This document shows positions 26,270-33,534 of a DNA stretch of 35,800 bases, piece after piece. Below the pieces are notes generated by a model. That model saw nothing but the letters and a program-made list of their open reading frames with translations. It was not told the origin of the DNA and did not search any database. Each line of letters opens with the position of its first letter. Positions within the stretch are counted from its first letter, which is position 1. A program made the position numbers and the translations under genes. Source of the stretch: Bacteroides sp. CAG:1076 (lineage in GTDB: Bacteria > Bacteroidota > Bacteroidia > Bacteroidales > Bacteroidaceae); assembly GCA_000436795.1 (NCBI GenBank), contig HF993141.1:1-35800 (forward strand), written 5' to 3'.

Positions 26270-27238
26270 TTAGAAAGCGCTGGGCTTCAACATCAGGCCC
26301 GTAGTTTCTTCTAAGTTGAACATCAGGTTCATATTATGTACAGCTTGTCCGCTTGCACCTTTCAGCAGATTATCGATACAAGAAACAATGAGCAGCTTAT
26401 CACCGTGTTTTTCCAGGTGGATAAGACACTTGTTGGTATTGACTACTTGTTTCAAATCGATATTCTTTTCTACAATGTGAGTAAATGAATCCTCAGCATA
26501 ATAGTCTTTATACATCTTGACAATTTCATCCAGCTCCACTTTGGTCTTTACGACGATGGTGGCAAAAATTCCCCGGGCAAAATCACCACGGTACGGGATA
26601 AAGTCAATTTCAGAATTGAAACTGTTCTGAAGCTGTTTCAGAGATTGTTTGATTTCGGGAACATGCTGATGAGTAAACGGTTTGTAAATGCTCATATTGT
26701 TGTTACGCCAGCTGAAATGTGAAGTCGCTCCCGGTTTAACTCCGGCTCCTGTACTTCCGGTGATGGCATTTACCATGACATCATCATTCAGCATAAGGTG
26801 TTTGGCCAACGGAAGTAATCCAAGCTGGATACATGTAGCAAAGCATCCCGGATTGGCCACATGCTTGCTCTGGCAAATTACCCGGCGGTTCAGTTCTGGA
26901 AGACCGTATACGAAATCATGGCTTTCGTCCTTGATACGGTAATCCATCGAGAGGTCGATGATTTTCACATTTTCGGGGATGTCGTGGCTTTCTATGAATT
27001 TCTTGGTGTCACCGTGTGCTGTACAGAAGAATATGACGTCGACTGTATCGAGCGGTAATTCATCTGTAAATACCAGATCGGTTTCGCCGTACAATCCTTC
27101 GTGTACGTCGGTAATCTTATTGCCGGCGTTGCTGGAGCTGTTTATGAATTTTATTTCTACATCAGGGTGGTTGATGAGCAGGCGAATCAGTTCGCCTGCC
27201 GTATATCCAGCCCCTCCTATAATTCCTACTTTAATCAT
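26270..27238 (-). CDS. argC: N-acyl-gamma-glutamyl-phosphate reductase ArgC
   Basis: NADPH-dependent reductase (322 aa) that turns N-acylglutamyl phosphate into the semialdehyde used by ArgD. The N-terminal Rossmann motif is IIGGAGYTAGELIRLL. The active-site cysteine is Cys132 in ANPGCFATCIQLGLLPL, and the usual GSTGAGVKPG loop follows. Its start overlaps the end of the PspC gene by 8 bp (ATGATTAA), so it is probably translated by coupling. As with ArgD, an N-succinyl substrate is likely in this genus. Length and motifs are normal. Confidence 0.95.
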   Translation of the reverse strand: MIKVGIIGGAGYTAGELIRLLINHPDVEIKFINSSSNAGNKITDVHEGLYGETDLVFTDELPLDTVDVIFFCTAHGDTKKFIESHDIPENVKIIDLSMDYRIKDESHDFVYGLPELNRRVICQSKHVANPGCFATCIQLGLLPLAKHLMLNDDVMVNAITGSTGAGVKPGATSHFSWRNNNMSIYKPFTHQHVPEIKQSLKQLQNSFNSEIDFIPYRGDFARGIFATIVVKTKVELDEIVKMYKDYYAEDSFTHIVEKNIDLKQVVNTNKCLIHLEKHGDKLLIVSCIDNLLKGASGQAVHNMNLMFNLEETTGLMLKPSAF

Positions 27239-27443
27239 GAAAATAATGGTTGTTTTCTTGTGGAATAATAATCCACATTAATATATAAATAGGTATACCT
27301 GCAAATGCAGTAAAAAAAGTCAGTATCACGTATACGATGCGGATGATAGATACATCAAGACCGAAGAAGTTCGCCAGTCCTGCACATACTCCGCTTATCA
27401 TTCTTCCCGTACGTGGACGTCTGAGCTTTTGGTTACCAGACAT
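27231..27443 (-). CDS. Small PspC-domain membrane protein within the arginine operon
   Basis: A 70-aa protein that is almost only a PspC domain. The N-terminal part RRPRTGRMISGVCAGLANFFGLD is followed by one or two membrane-spanning stretches (about residues 33-62), closing with IPIYILMWIIIPQ. PspC proteins are known from the phage-shock envelope-stress response, where they sense or anchor at the inner membrane. No other psp gene is visible here. It starts 2 bp after the argG stop and overlaps argC by 8 bp, so its synthesis is tied to arginine biosynthesis. Why is not evident; it could be a hitch-hiker or could connect envelope state with the operon. Confidence 0.88.
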   Translation of the reverse strand: MSGNQKLRRPRTGRMISGVCAGLANFFGLDVSIIRIVYVILTFFTAFAGIPIYILMWIIIPQENNHYFHD

Positions 27444-27445
27444 AA

Positions 27446-28654
27446 TCAGATATTCTCCTCGTCTTTATGGTTTGCATAATAAGCACGCAGCGGAGTAGAG
27501 AGTACCTTGATGAAGCCTTTAGCATCTTCGGCAGTCCATCCTTTCTGCATTTCACCATATTCACCGAATTTATTCTTAACCAGATCGTCTTTTGAATCGA
27601 CGCCTACGGTAGAGAAGCAATACGGACGAAGTTCGAGAATAGCTGTACCGTTTACATTACGCTGTGATTCCTGAAGCATAGCTTCGATGTCGCGCATTAC
27701 CGGTTCCAGATACTGGCTTTCGTGCAGGAACATGCCATACCAGTTGGCTACCTGATCTTTCCAGTACTGCTGCCATTTGCTCAATGTATATTTTTCGAGG
27801 AACTTGTGTGCACCGATAATCAGCATAGGAGCGGCGGCTTCGAAGCCTACACGTCCCTTGATACCGATGATGGTATCGCCTACGTGCATGTCACGTCCGA
27901 TACCGTAAGCTGCTCCGATTTCTTCTACTTTCTGAATAGCTTTGATTTTATCTTCGAACACTTCACCGTTGACAGCATACAATTCTCCTTTTTTGAATTC
28001 CAGCTTGAGCTGTTCACTGCCCGTTTTTGTTACCTGTTTCAGGTATGCGCTTTCTGGTAATCCCTGAGTTGAATCCAGAATTTCACCTCCACAGATAGAA
28101 GTTCCCCATATACCTACATTATATGAATATTTCAGTTTGGTAAAATCAGCCTCAAAGCCATGTTCTTTCAGATAATTGATTTCATAATCACGGCTCAGTG
28201 CCATATCGCGGGTAAGCGTGATGATTTCAACTCCCGGAGCCATTACCAGGAAAGTCATATCGAAGCGAACCTGGTCATTGCCTGCACCTGTAGAACCGTG
28301 GGCAATGGCATGTGCTCCGATTTCATTGGCATAACGTGCAATGGCAAGTGCCTGGAAGATACGTTCCGAGCTTACAGAAATAGGATAAGTACCGTTACGC
28401 AATACGTTTCCGAAAATCATGTATTTCAAACTCTTTGCATAATATTCCTGAGTAACGTCGAGTGTAACATATTTGGTGGCTCCCAACTTATAGGCATTTT
28501 CCTCGTTCTGCTTCAACTGTTCGGGGCTGAATCCGCCTGTGTTGGCACAAGCCGCATATACTTCATAACCTTTTTCCTTTGCCAGATACATGACTGTAAA
28601 TGAGGTGTCCAGCCCGCCGCTGAACGCAACGACTACTTTTTTCTTTTCTTCCAT
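27446..28654 (-). CDS. argG: Argininosuccinate synthase ArgG
   Basis: Joins citrulline and aspartate with ATP to form argininosuccinate. The 402-aa product has the N-type ATP pyrophosphatase P-loop near its start (VVAFSGGLDTSFTVMYL) and further family blocks such as IAHGSTGAGNDQVRFD and NVGIWGTSICGGE. Length is normal. An 81-bp gap separates it from the GNAT gene upstream, without a clear -7 box, so it probably shares the argR promoter. It is followed tightly by PspC, argC and argD. Confidence 0.95.
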   Translation of the reverse strand: MEEKKKVVVAFSGGLDTSFTVMYLAKEKGYEVYAACANTGGFSPEQLKQNEENAYKLGATKYVTLDVTQEYYAKSLKYMIFGNVLRNGTYPISVSSERIFQALAIARYANEIGAHAIAHGSTGAGNDQVRFDMTFLVMAPGVEIITLTRDMALSRDYEINYLKEHGFEADFTKLKYSYNVGIWGTSICGGEILDSTQGLPESAYLKQVTKTGSEQLKLEFKKGELYAVNGEVFEDKIKAIQKVEEIGAAYGIGRDMHVGDTIIGIKGRVGFEAAAPMLIIGAHKFLEKYTLSKWQQYWKDQVANWYGMFLHESQYLEPVMRDIEAMLQESQRNVNGTAILELRPYCFSTVGVDSKDDLVKNKFGEYGEMQKGWTAEDAKGFIKVLSTPLRAYYANHKDEENI

Positions 28655-28735
28655 AAGGCTTTTATTTAGTGAAAAACGATGGCTGAAAAATGAGGCATCT
28701 TTTTCTGTATTAATATTCTTGTTGATTGATTGAAT

Positions 28736-29302
28736 TTAAAAATTATTTATTTTGTCGTCTGTGTGCAATGCCGGATCGTAAAGCATGGCTGTGCAGATAC
28801 AGAACTTACGCTTTTTGGCAACCAGAATTTCGTGGTTGATACAACCCTCACATCCTTTCCAGAACGATTCATCATCGGTCAGCTCATTGAAAGTGACAGG
28901 TACATATCCTAATTCTGTATTCATTTTCATTACGGCAGCTCCCGAAGTCAGACTGAAAATCTTTGCTTTCGGCCAGCGCAGACGTGCCAGTGTAAATGAC
29001 GCATGCTTGATACGTTTGGCAAGTCCGCATCCGCGATATTTAGGATGTACAATAAGTCCGGAGGTTGCTACATACTGTTTGTTCCCCCATGATTCGATGT
29101 AAGTGAATCCTGCAAATTCGTTACCACACAAAGCGATGATAGCTTTACCTTCTTTCATCTTTGTCGCTACATATTCGTGCGTACGTTCTGCGATACCTGT
29201 GCCGCGCACTTTGGCTGCTTCACGGATTGTATCTAATATTGTGTCAACGTATACCTCGTGTGAGGCGTCGGCTACCATAACATCAATTTGTTTAGTATCC
29301 AT
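28736..29302 (-). CDS. GNAT acyltransferase, probable N-succinylglutamate synthase
   Basis: GCN5-type N-acyltransferase (188 aa). The acyl-CoA-binding core is seen in the strand ending ATSGLIVHPKYRGCGLAKRIKHASF, which includes the R/Q-x-x-G-x-G/A-like pattern RGCGLA. It lies directly between argR and argG. From memory, its B. thetaiotaomicron counterpart in the same operon (BT3761) was assigned by mutant fitness data as the N-succinylglutamate synthase that begins arginine synthesis in place of ArgA/ArgJ. The operon position here supports the same role: glutamate plus succinyl-CoA. It starts 14 bp after the argR stop. Sequence alone cannot distinguish succinyl from acetyl donors. Confidence 0.82.
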   Translation of the reverse strand: MDTKQIDVMVADASHEVYVDTILDTIREAAKVRGTGIAERTHEYVATKMKEGKAIIALCGNEFAGFTYIESWGNKQYVATSGLIVHPKYRGCGLAKRIKHASFTLARLRWPKAKIFSLTSGAAVMKMNTELGYVPVTFNELTDDESFWKGCEGCINHEILVAKKRKFCICTAMLYDPALHTDDKINNF

Positions 29303-29316
29303 TTTCTTTCTGTATC

Positions 29317-29802
29317 TTATTTTATTAGGTTTATATTCGGTATTACATGTGCCAGTGCTTGTTTTACGCTGGTGCGGGTACAGCCTTCACGGACAATGAG
29401 CATGATTGTGTCGTCGCCAGCAATGGTTCCGATGATTTCGTGGAAGTGATTGTTGTCGATGTCGTATGCCAGACTGCTGGCATATCCTGGTCTTGTCTTG
29501 ATGACTGCAATATTTTCGGAAAATTCTATAGACACAAATCCCGGTTGACGGAGCATCTCAGAGGCTGTGTGGGGTTCGGTCATACGCTTGTACATGGTAT
29601 TGTTGGGCAATACGTATACATAATTTCCGTTCATGCTGGCAGCCTTGGCAACTTTCAGTTGTTTCAAGTCGCGTGAAAGTGTTGCTTGTGTCAGTTGGAA
29701 ACCTTCCTTTGCCAGCTCCTGAAGAAGCTCTTCCTGGCTTCCTATCTCCTTGCTTGAGATAATCATCTTAATGGAATCAAGTCGGCTGTTCTTACTTTTC
29801 AT
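29317..29802 (-). CDS. argR: Arginine repressor ArgR
   Basis: Arginine-responsive regulator (161 aa). The N-terminal winged HTH (about residues 7-70) contains the recognition segment TQATLSRDLKQLKV, with Ser43-Arg44-Asp45. The C-terminal hexamerisation and arginine-binding domain keeps the GTIAGDDTIMLIVRE motif that contains the ligand aspartates. It is the first gene of the minus-strand operon, behind a -7 box at 29830-29837 and a pair of TCTGTATA repeats. It therefore very likely represses its own operon when arginine is plentiful. Confidence 0.95.
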   Translation of the reverse strand: MKSKNSRLDSIKMIISSKEIGSQEELLQELAKEGFQLTQATLSRDLKQLKVAKAASMNGNYVYVLPNNTMYKRMTEPHTASEMLRQPGFVSIEFSENIAVIKTRPGYASSLAYDIDNNHFHEIIGTIAGDDTIMLIVREGCTRTSVKQALAHVIPNINLIK

Positions 29803-29829
29803 TGTGTATAATTATTCTTTAATAGGCTG

Positions 29830-29837
29830 CAAATATA
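29830..29837 (-). promoter_or_regulatory. -7 promoter box of the arginine operon (TATATTTG on minus strand)
   Basis: CAAATATA on the plus strand reads TATATTTG on the minus strand, an exact TAnnTTTG match, 28 bp before the argR start at 29802. The leader would be about 20 nt. Confidence 0.6.
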
Positions 29838-29863
29838 CAGATAATATTGAAATAATATACAGA
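29834..29863 (-). promoter_or_regulatory. Candidate ArgR operator: two TCTGTATA repeats 22 bp apart
   Basis: On the minus strand TCTGTATA occurs at 29863-29856 and again at 29841-29834, the second overlapping the -7 box. A 22-bp period and promoter overlap suit an arginine-dependent repressor hexamer bridging two boxes. The motif itself is not one I can match with certainty to a known Bacteroides ARG box. Confidence 0.45.
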
Positions 29864-29950
29864 AAAACGTATTTTTTTCTTGTTTTATTCTCGATTTATA
29901 CAAACGGGATGAATAAATAATCATTGTTATGCAGTTTAAACCTCTTTTTG

Positions 29951-29958
29951 TATCTTTG
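29951..29958 (+). promoter_or_regulatory. -7 promoter box of the methyltransferase gene (TATCTTTG)
   Basis: TATCTTTG is an exact TAnnTTTG match, 33 bp before the start at 29991. The promoter is divergent from that of argR. Confidence 0.6.
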
Positions 29959-29990
29959 CCGGTATATATAATAATGAATAATTCACTGAT

Positions 29991-30719
29991 ATGGATATAA
30001 ATTTATTGCCGGAAGAAAAGGACCCGATGGGGGCTGCTATTTATGATTTTCTCAAACTGGGTAAGGCTGGACGCTTGCGGGTGTTTTCCTCGCAGTTTGA
30101 TGAAGATGAGATTCCCGTAACGGAATTGTTTCGTACCTACAAGGATATGCCCCGTCAGGAACAGGTAGCCTTGCAACTGGCGAAGGGCCGGATTCTGGAT
30201 GTGGGAGCGGGAAGTGGCTGCCATTCACTGGCTCTAAAGGAGTTGGGAAAGGACAGTCTTGCTATTGATATATCGCCGCTGTCGGTCAAGGCTATGCAGG
30301 AACGGGGAGTAAAGGCGTTGCATGTCAATGTATTCGATGAACATTTTACCGGACAGTTTGATACGATTCTTATGCTGATGAATGGTTCGGGTATTATCGG
30401 CAAATTGAAAAATATGCCCGATTTTTGTCTGCGGATGAAGCAATTGCTTGCTCCTGGAGGGTGCATTTTGTTAGATTCCAGCGATTTGCGTTACCTGTAC
30501 GAAGATGAAGACGGCAGTTATGTGCTCGATCTGGCTGCTGATTATTATGGAGAAGTTGACTTCCGGATGCAGTACAAGCAGATAAAAGGAGATACATTCG
30601 ACTGGTTGTATATCGATTTTGATACTCTTTCTGCTTATGTGTCGCAATACGGATTTCATGCCGAAATCGTAGCAGAAGGTGAACACTACGATTATCTGGC
30701 AAAACTCTGGATTGATTGA
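29991..30719 (+). CDS. Class I SAM-dependent methyltransferase
   Basis: Cytoplasmic methyltransferase of unknown substrate, 242 aa. Motif I is RILDVGAGSGCHSLALKE with Asp70, followed by an acidic post-motif II residue in SLAIDISPLSVKAM (Asp contacting the SAM ribose). Motif III-like LLAPGGCILLDSSD follows. It starts with a 65-residue extension, MDINLLPEEKDPMG onward, that may shape substrate specificity. It stands alone between the divergent argR promoter and a convergent HAD gene, so context gives no clue whether the target is a metabolite, RNA or protein. Confidence 0.85.
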   Translation: MDINLLPEEKDPMGAAIYDFLKLGKAGRLRVFSSQFDEDEIPVTELFRTYKDMPRQEQVALQLAKGRILDVGAGSGCHSLALKELGKDSLAIDISPLSVKAMQERGVKALHVNVFDEHFTGQFDTILMLMNGSGIIGKLKNMPDFCLRMKQLLAPGGCILLDSSDLRYLYEDEDGSYVLDLAADYYGEVDFRMQYKQIKGDTFDWLYIDFDTLSAYVSQYGFHAEIVAEGEHYDYLAKLWID

Positions 30720-30742
30720 TATTGGTCTTTTTTTCAGAGATG

Positions 30743-30795
30743 TCGATTGCCCCGACCTGAATGATGCTGTTAAGGACAGTTGTCGGGGCAATCGA
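30743..30795. terminator. Perfect 14-bp inverted repeat between convergent genes
   Basis: TCGATTGCCCCGAC (30743-30756) and GTCGGGGCAATCGA (30782-30795) pair perfectly. The 25-nt loop holds an inner CTGT/ACAG pairing. A T-run (30728-30734) precedes the stem on the plus strand. It probably ends one or both of the convergent methyltransferase and HAD transcripts. Confidence 0.6.
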
Positions 30796-30874
30796 TATTT
30801 GCTGAAAGGTAAGTATTGTTCTGCGAAATGCCGGCAAGACAAAACGTCCGGCTGTTATTCTTTCACTTCAGTTC

Positions 30875-31657
30875 TTATAAGATATTGAAATGCTTCAGGG
30901 CATTCATGATACCGTCTTCGTCTACCGAAGTTGTTACATAATTGGCAGCTGCCTGTACTTCAGGAGAAGCATTGCCCATAGCCACTCCCAGTCCTACGTG
31001 ACTCAGCATGGGGACGTCATTACCTCCGTCGCCAAACGCCATCGTATCTTTCAGGTCGATACCATAATAATCCAGTACATGGTCTATTCCTTTGCTTTTG
31101 CTGTTGCCGCGTGCGATAATATCGGCGAAGAGTGGATACCAGCGCATCGGTTCGCAATGTGTCAGTACCTTGCGGAATACTTCCAGTTCATCGTCCTCTT
31201 TAAAATATCCCATAATCTGTAAGATTTCCTTGTTGCGCGCTTCTTCTATAGGACGTACGGGAGGAATATTTATTTCAATCAGTTGAGCTACTTCCTTTAC
31301 TGCCTCGTTTACATTGGTAATGAACCATTCGTCGTCGTGTACAAAGACGAAAGGTGTTTCCGGATGCTCGTGATGATAACCGATGAGGCGCTCAATATCG
31401 TCTTCCGGTATATTCCCCTTGTAAATATCCTGATGGGTGGAAGTGAAACAGTGTGCGCCGTTCAGGGTAATGAACCCGTCGAACGGTAAATGTCCTACAG
31501 CTTCCATCATCAGTACTTTGGGGCGTCCTGTTGCAATGAATACCTTGATACCTTTTTCACGCAATTGTTTCAGTGCGTCTTGTGTAGACTGAGGAATAGC
31601 ATGTGTATTGAATGATACCAGTGTGCCGTCGATATCGAAGAAGATAGCTTTGACCAT
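30875..31657 (-). CDS. Cof-type HAD family sugar phosphatase
   Basis: Haloacid dehalogenase superfamily hydrolase, subclass IIB (260 aa), which probably dephosphorylates sugar phosphates in the cytoplasm. Motif I is FFDIDGTL, with nucleophile Asp8 and acid/base Asp10. Motif II lies in FIATGRP, the motif III lysine in ARGNSKSKGID, and motif IV is MAFGDGGNDVPML. A large cap domain lies between. It resembles the crystallised B. thetaiotaomicron hexose phosphatase BT4131 in length and motifs. It has its own -7 box and is divergent from proB. Its substrate is not fixed by context. Confidence 0.9.
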   Translation of the reverse strand: MVKAIFFDIDGTLVSFNTHAIPQSTQDALKQLREKGIKVFIATGRPKVLMMEAVGHLPFDGFITLNGAHCFTSTHQDIYKGNIPEDDIERLIGYHHEHPETPFVFVHDDEWFITNVNEAVKEVAQLIEINIPPVRPIEEARNKEILQIMGYFKEDDELEVFRKVLTHCEPMRWYPLFADIIARGNSKSKGIDHVLDYYGIDLKDTMAFGDGGNDVPMLSHVGLGVAMGNASPEVQAAANYVTTSVDEDGIMNALKHFNIL

Positions 31658-31686
31658 ATGTAGTAAGGTGTTAAATTTTTGTCACG

Positions 31687-31694
31687 CAAAGGTA
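31687..31694 (-). promoter_or_regulatory. -7 promoter box of the HAD gene (TACCTTTG on minus strand)
   Basis: CAAAGGTA on the plus strand reads TACCTTTG on the minus strand, 29 bp before the HAD start at 31657. It is an exact TAnnTTTG match. Confidence 0.6.
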
Positions 31695-31787
31695 CTGATT
31701 TTCCCCTGAATTTGGATTGATGTGTATCAATAAGTAACAATTTTATATTTTATTCATGCAGTTCGCTTGCTTTACGAAGTAAAAAGT

Positions 31788-31795
31788 TATATTTG
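31788..31795 (+). promoter_or_regulatory. -7 promoter box of proB (TATATTTG), decides the proB start
   Basis: TATATTTG is an exact match, with a TTG at 31767-31769 exactly 18 bp upstream as the -33 box. It predicts transcription from about 31800, which is after the ATG at 31798, so translation should begin at the next in-frame ATG, 31825. Confidence 0.65.
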
Positions 31796-31824
31796 CCATG
31801 CGAAAAAAAGAAACAGACGTTATT

Positions 31825-32907
31825 ATGGCATATCAGTTTACAAAGATAGCAGTAAAGGTAGGAAGTAACGTACTTACCCGCCGGGACGGAACGCTGGACG
31901 TAACGCGTGTGTCGGCACTGGTTGATCAGATAGCCGAACTGCATAAGGCAGGAGTAGAGGTTGTGCTAATTTCTTCGGGAGCCGTTGCTTCGGGGCGCAG
32001 TGAGATAAAAGTGTCGCGAAAGCTCGACAGTGTTGAACAGCGTCAGTTGTATTCGGCCGTGGGACAGGCAAAACTGATAAACCGATATTACGAACTGTTT
32101 CGTGAACATGGCATTGCCGTAGGGCAAGTACTGACAACAAAGGAGAGTTTTGCTACCCGTCGTCATTATCTGAACCAGCGTAACTGTATGCGGGTGATGC
32201 TGGAAACCGGGGTGATTCCTATCGTAAACGAAAATGATACAATTTCCGTTACTGAACTGATGTTTACCGATAATGATGAGCTTTCGGGCATGATTGCTTC
32301 AATGCTTGATGTGCAGGCACTGATAATCCTGAGTAACATTGATGGTATTTACAATGGTTCGCCTTCGCAGCCGGGTACATCGGTCATACGGGAGGTGGAA
32401 CATGGAAAGGATTTGTCCGACTATATTCAGACCGAGAAGTCGGGCTTTGGCAGGGGAGGTATGCTTACCAAGACGACTATAGCCCGCAAAGTGGCCGATG
32501 AAGGCATTACTGTTATTATTGCCAACGGGAAAAAGGAAAATATTTTACTCGATTTGTTGCAGCATCCCGACGAAACGGTCTGTACGCGTTTTGTTCCTTC
32601 TTCCGAAGCTGTGTCGAGTGTCAAGAAGTGGATTGCTCACAGCGAAGGATTTGCCAAAGGAGAATTGCACCTGAACGACCAAGCCGTCAAGGCTGTGAAA
32701 GGCAAAAAGGCTGTCAGTATACTTCCGGTGGGAGTGACGGCCATCGAAGGAGAGTTTGAAAAAGACGATATCGTAAAGATAATGGATGCACGGGGACGCC
32801 AGATTGGAGTGGGACGTATCGGAGTCGACTCTGCTGAGGCGCGCGAAATGCTGGGCATGCACGGGCAGCGTCCGCTGGTGCATTACGATTACCTGTACCT
32901 TGACTAA
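31825..32907 (+). CDS. proB: Glutamate 5-kinase ProB
   Basis: Phosphorylates glutamate with ATP, the first step of proline synthesis. From ATG 31825 the protein has 360 aa: an amino acid kinase domain (about 1-255) starting FTKIAVKVGSNVL, with LISSGAVASG and NENDTISV blocks and FGRGGMLTKTTIA, then a C-terminal PUA domain (about 270-355). An in-frame ATG at 31798 would add nine residues (MRKKETDVI). It lies at the transcription start predicted from the -7 box, so I reject it as the start. proA is not adjacent. The gene heads a unit with the XRE-cupin regulator and acyl-CoA synthetase, with a gap of only 30 bp. No link between proline and acyl activation is evident. Confidence 0.93.
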   Translation: MAYQFTKIAVKVGSNVLTRRDGTLDVTRVSALVDQIAELHKAGVEVVLISSGAVASGRSEIKVSRKLDSVEQRQLYSAVGQAKLINRYYELFREHGIAVGQVLTTKESFATRRHYLNQRNCMRVMLETGVIPIVNENDTISVTELMFTDNDELSGMIASMLDVQALIILSNIDGIYNGSPSQPGTSVIREVEHGKDLSDYIQTEKSGFGRGGMLTKTTIARKVADEGITVIIANGKKENILLDLLQHPDETVCTRFVPSSEAVSSVKKWIAHSEGFAKGELHLNDQAVKAVKGKKAVSILPVGVTAIEGEFEKDDIVKIMDARGRQIGVGRIGVDSAEAREMLGMHGQRPLVHYDYLYLD

Positions 32908-32937
32908 TCTGAAAATCATTTTTAAAGCATAATAAAT

Positions 32938-33495
32938 ATGGATGAACAAATTAAGCAGATAGCCGAACGCTTGAAAGGTTTGCGCGACGCTTTAGACTTG
33001 AGTGTGGAGGAAGTGGCTGCCGACTGTAACTTTGCGGTGGAAGAATATCGTGCCCTTGAGTCGGGTGAGTGTGATTTCTCCGTGAGCGTATTGCAGCGGA
33101 TAGCACGTAAGTACGGCATTACGCTGGATGAACTGATGTTTGGTGAAGAGCCAAAGATGAAATCTTATTTTCTTACTCGCCGTGGAACAGGTGTTTCTGT
33201 AGAGCGAACCAAAGCATATAAATACCAGTCGCTTGCTTCTGGCTTCAAGGGACGTAAGGCTGATCCGTTTGTAGTAACGGTAGAACCGAAACCGGAAGGT
33301 ACTCCGGTATACTTCAATACTCATGAAGGACAGGAGTTTAATCTGGTGATAGAAGGACGTATGCTGCTGAACATCAACGGCAAGGAGCTTGTCCTGAATC
33401 CGGGGGACAGCCTTTATTTCGATTCGAGTAAGCCACATGGCATGCTGGCACTTGATGGAAAGACCGTGAAGTTTCTGGCTGTCGTTATGCAATAA
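32938..33495 (+). CDS. XRE-family regulator with C-terminal cupin domain
   Basis: One-component transcription regulator of 185 aa. An N-terminal lambda-repressor-type HTH (about residues 5-65, LKGLRDALDLSVEEVAADC onward) is followed by a cupin sensor domain (about 110-183) with the typical THEGQEFNLVIEGRMLLNING and LNPGDSLYFDSSKPHG motifs. Such proteins usually sense a small ligand and control the neighbouring enzyme gene. Here that is the acyl-CoA synthetase starting 39 bp later, so it probably regulates that gene, itself, or both. The ligand is unknown. It is cotranscribed with proB by spacing. Confidence 0.92.
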   Translation: MDEQIKQIAERLKGLRDALDLSVEEVAADCNFAVEEYRALESGECDFSVSVLQRIARKYGITLDELMFGEEPKMKSYFLTRRGTGVSVERTKAYKYQSLASGFKGRKADPFVVTVEPKPEGTPVYFNTHEGQEFNLVIEGRMLLNINGKELVLNPGDSLYFDSSKPHGMLALDGKTVKFLAVVMQ

Positions 33496-33534
33496 ACAAT
33501 ACAAACCAACTACTAAAAACAATCGATATAATAT

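Noticed and set aside
28695..28715. TCTGTATT before argG as a further ArgR box
   Set aside because: It is a single copy in the opposite orientation with one mismatch to the argR promoter repeats and no -7 box nearby.
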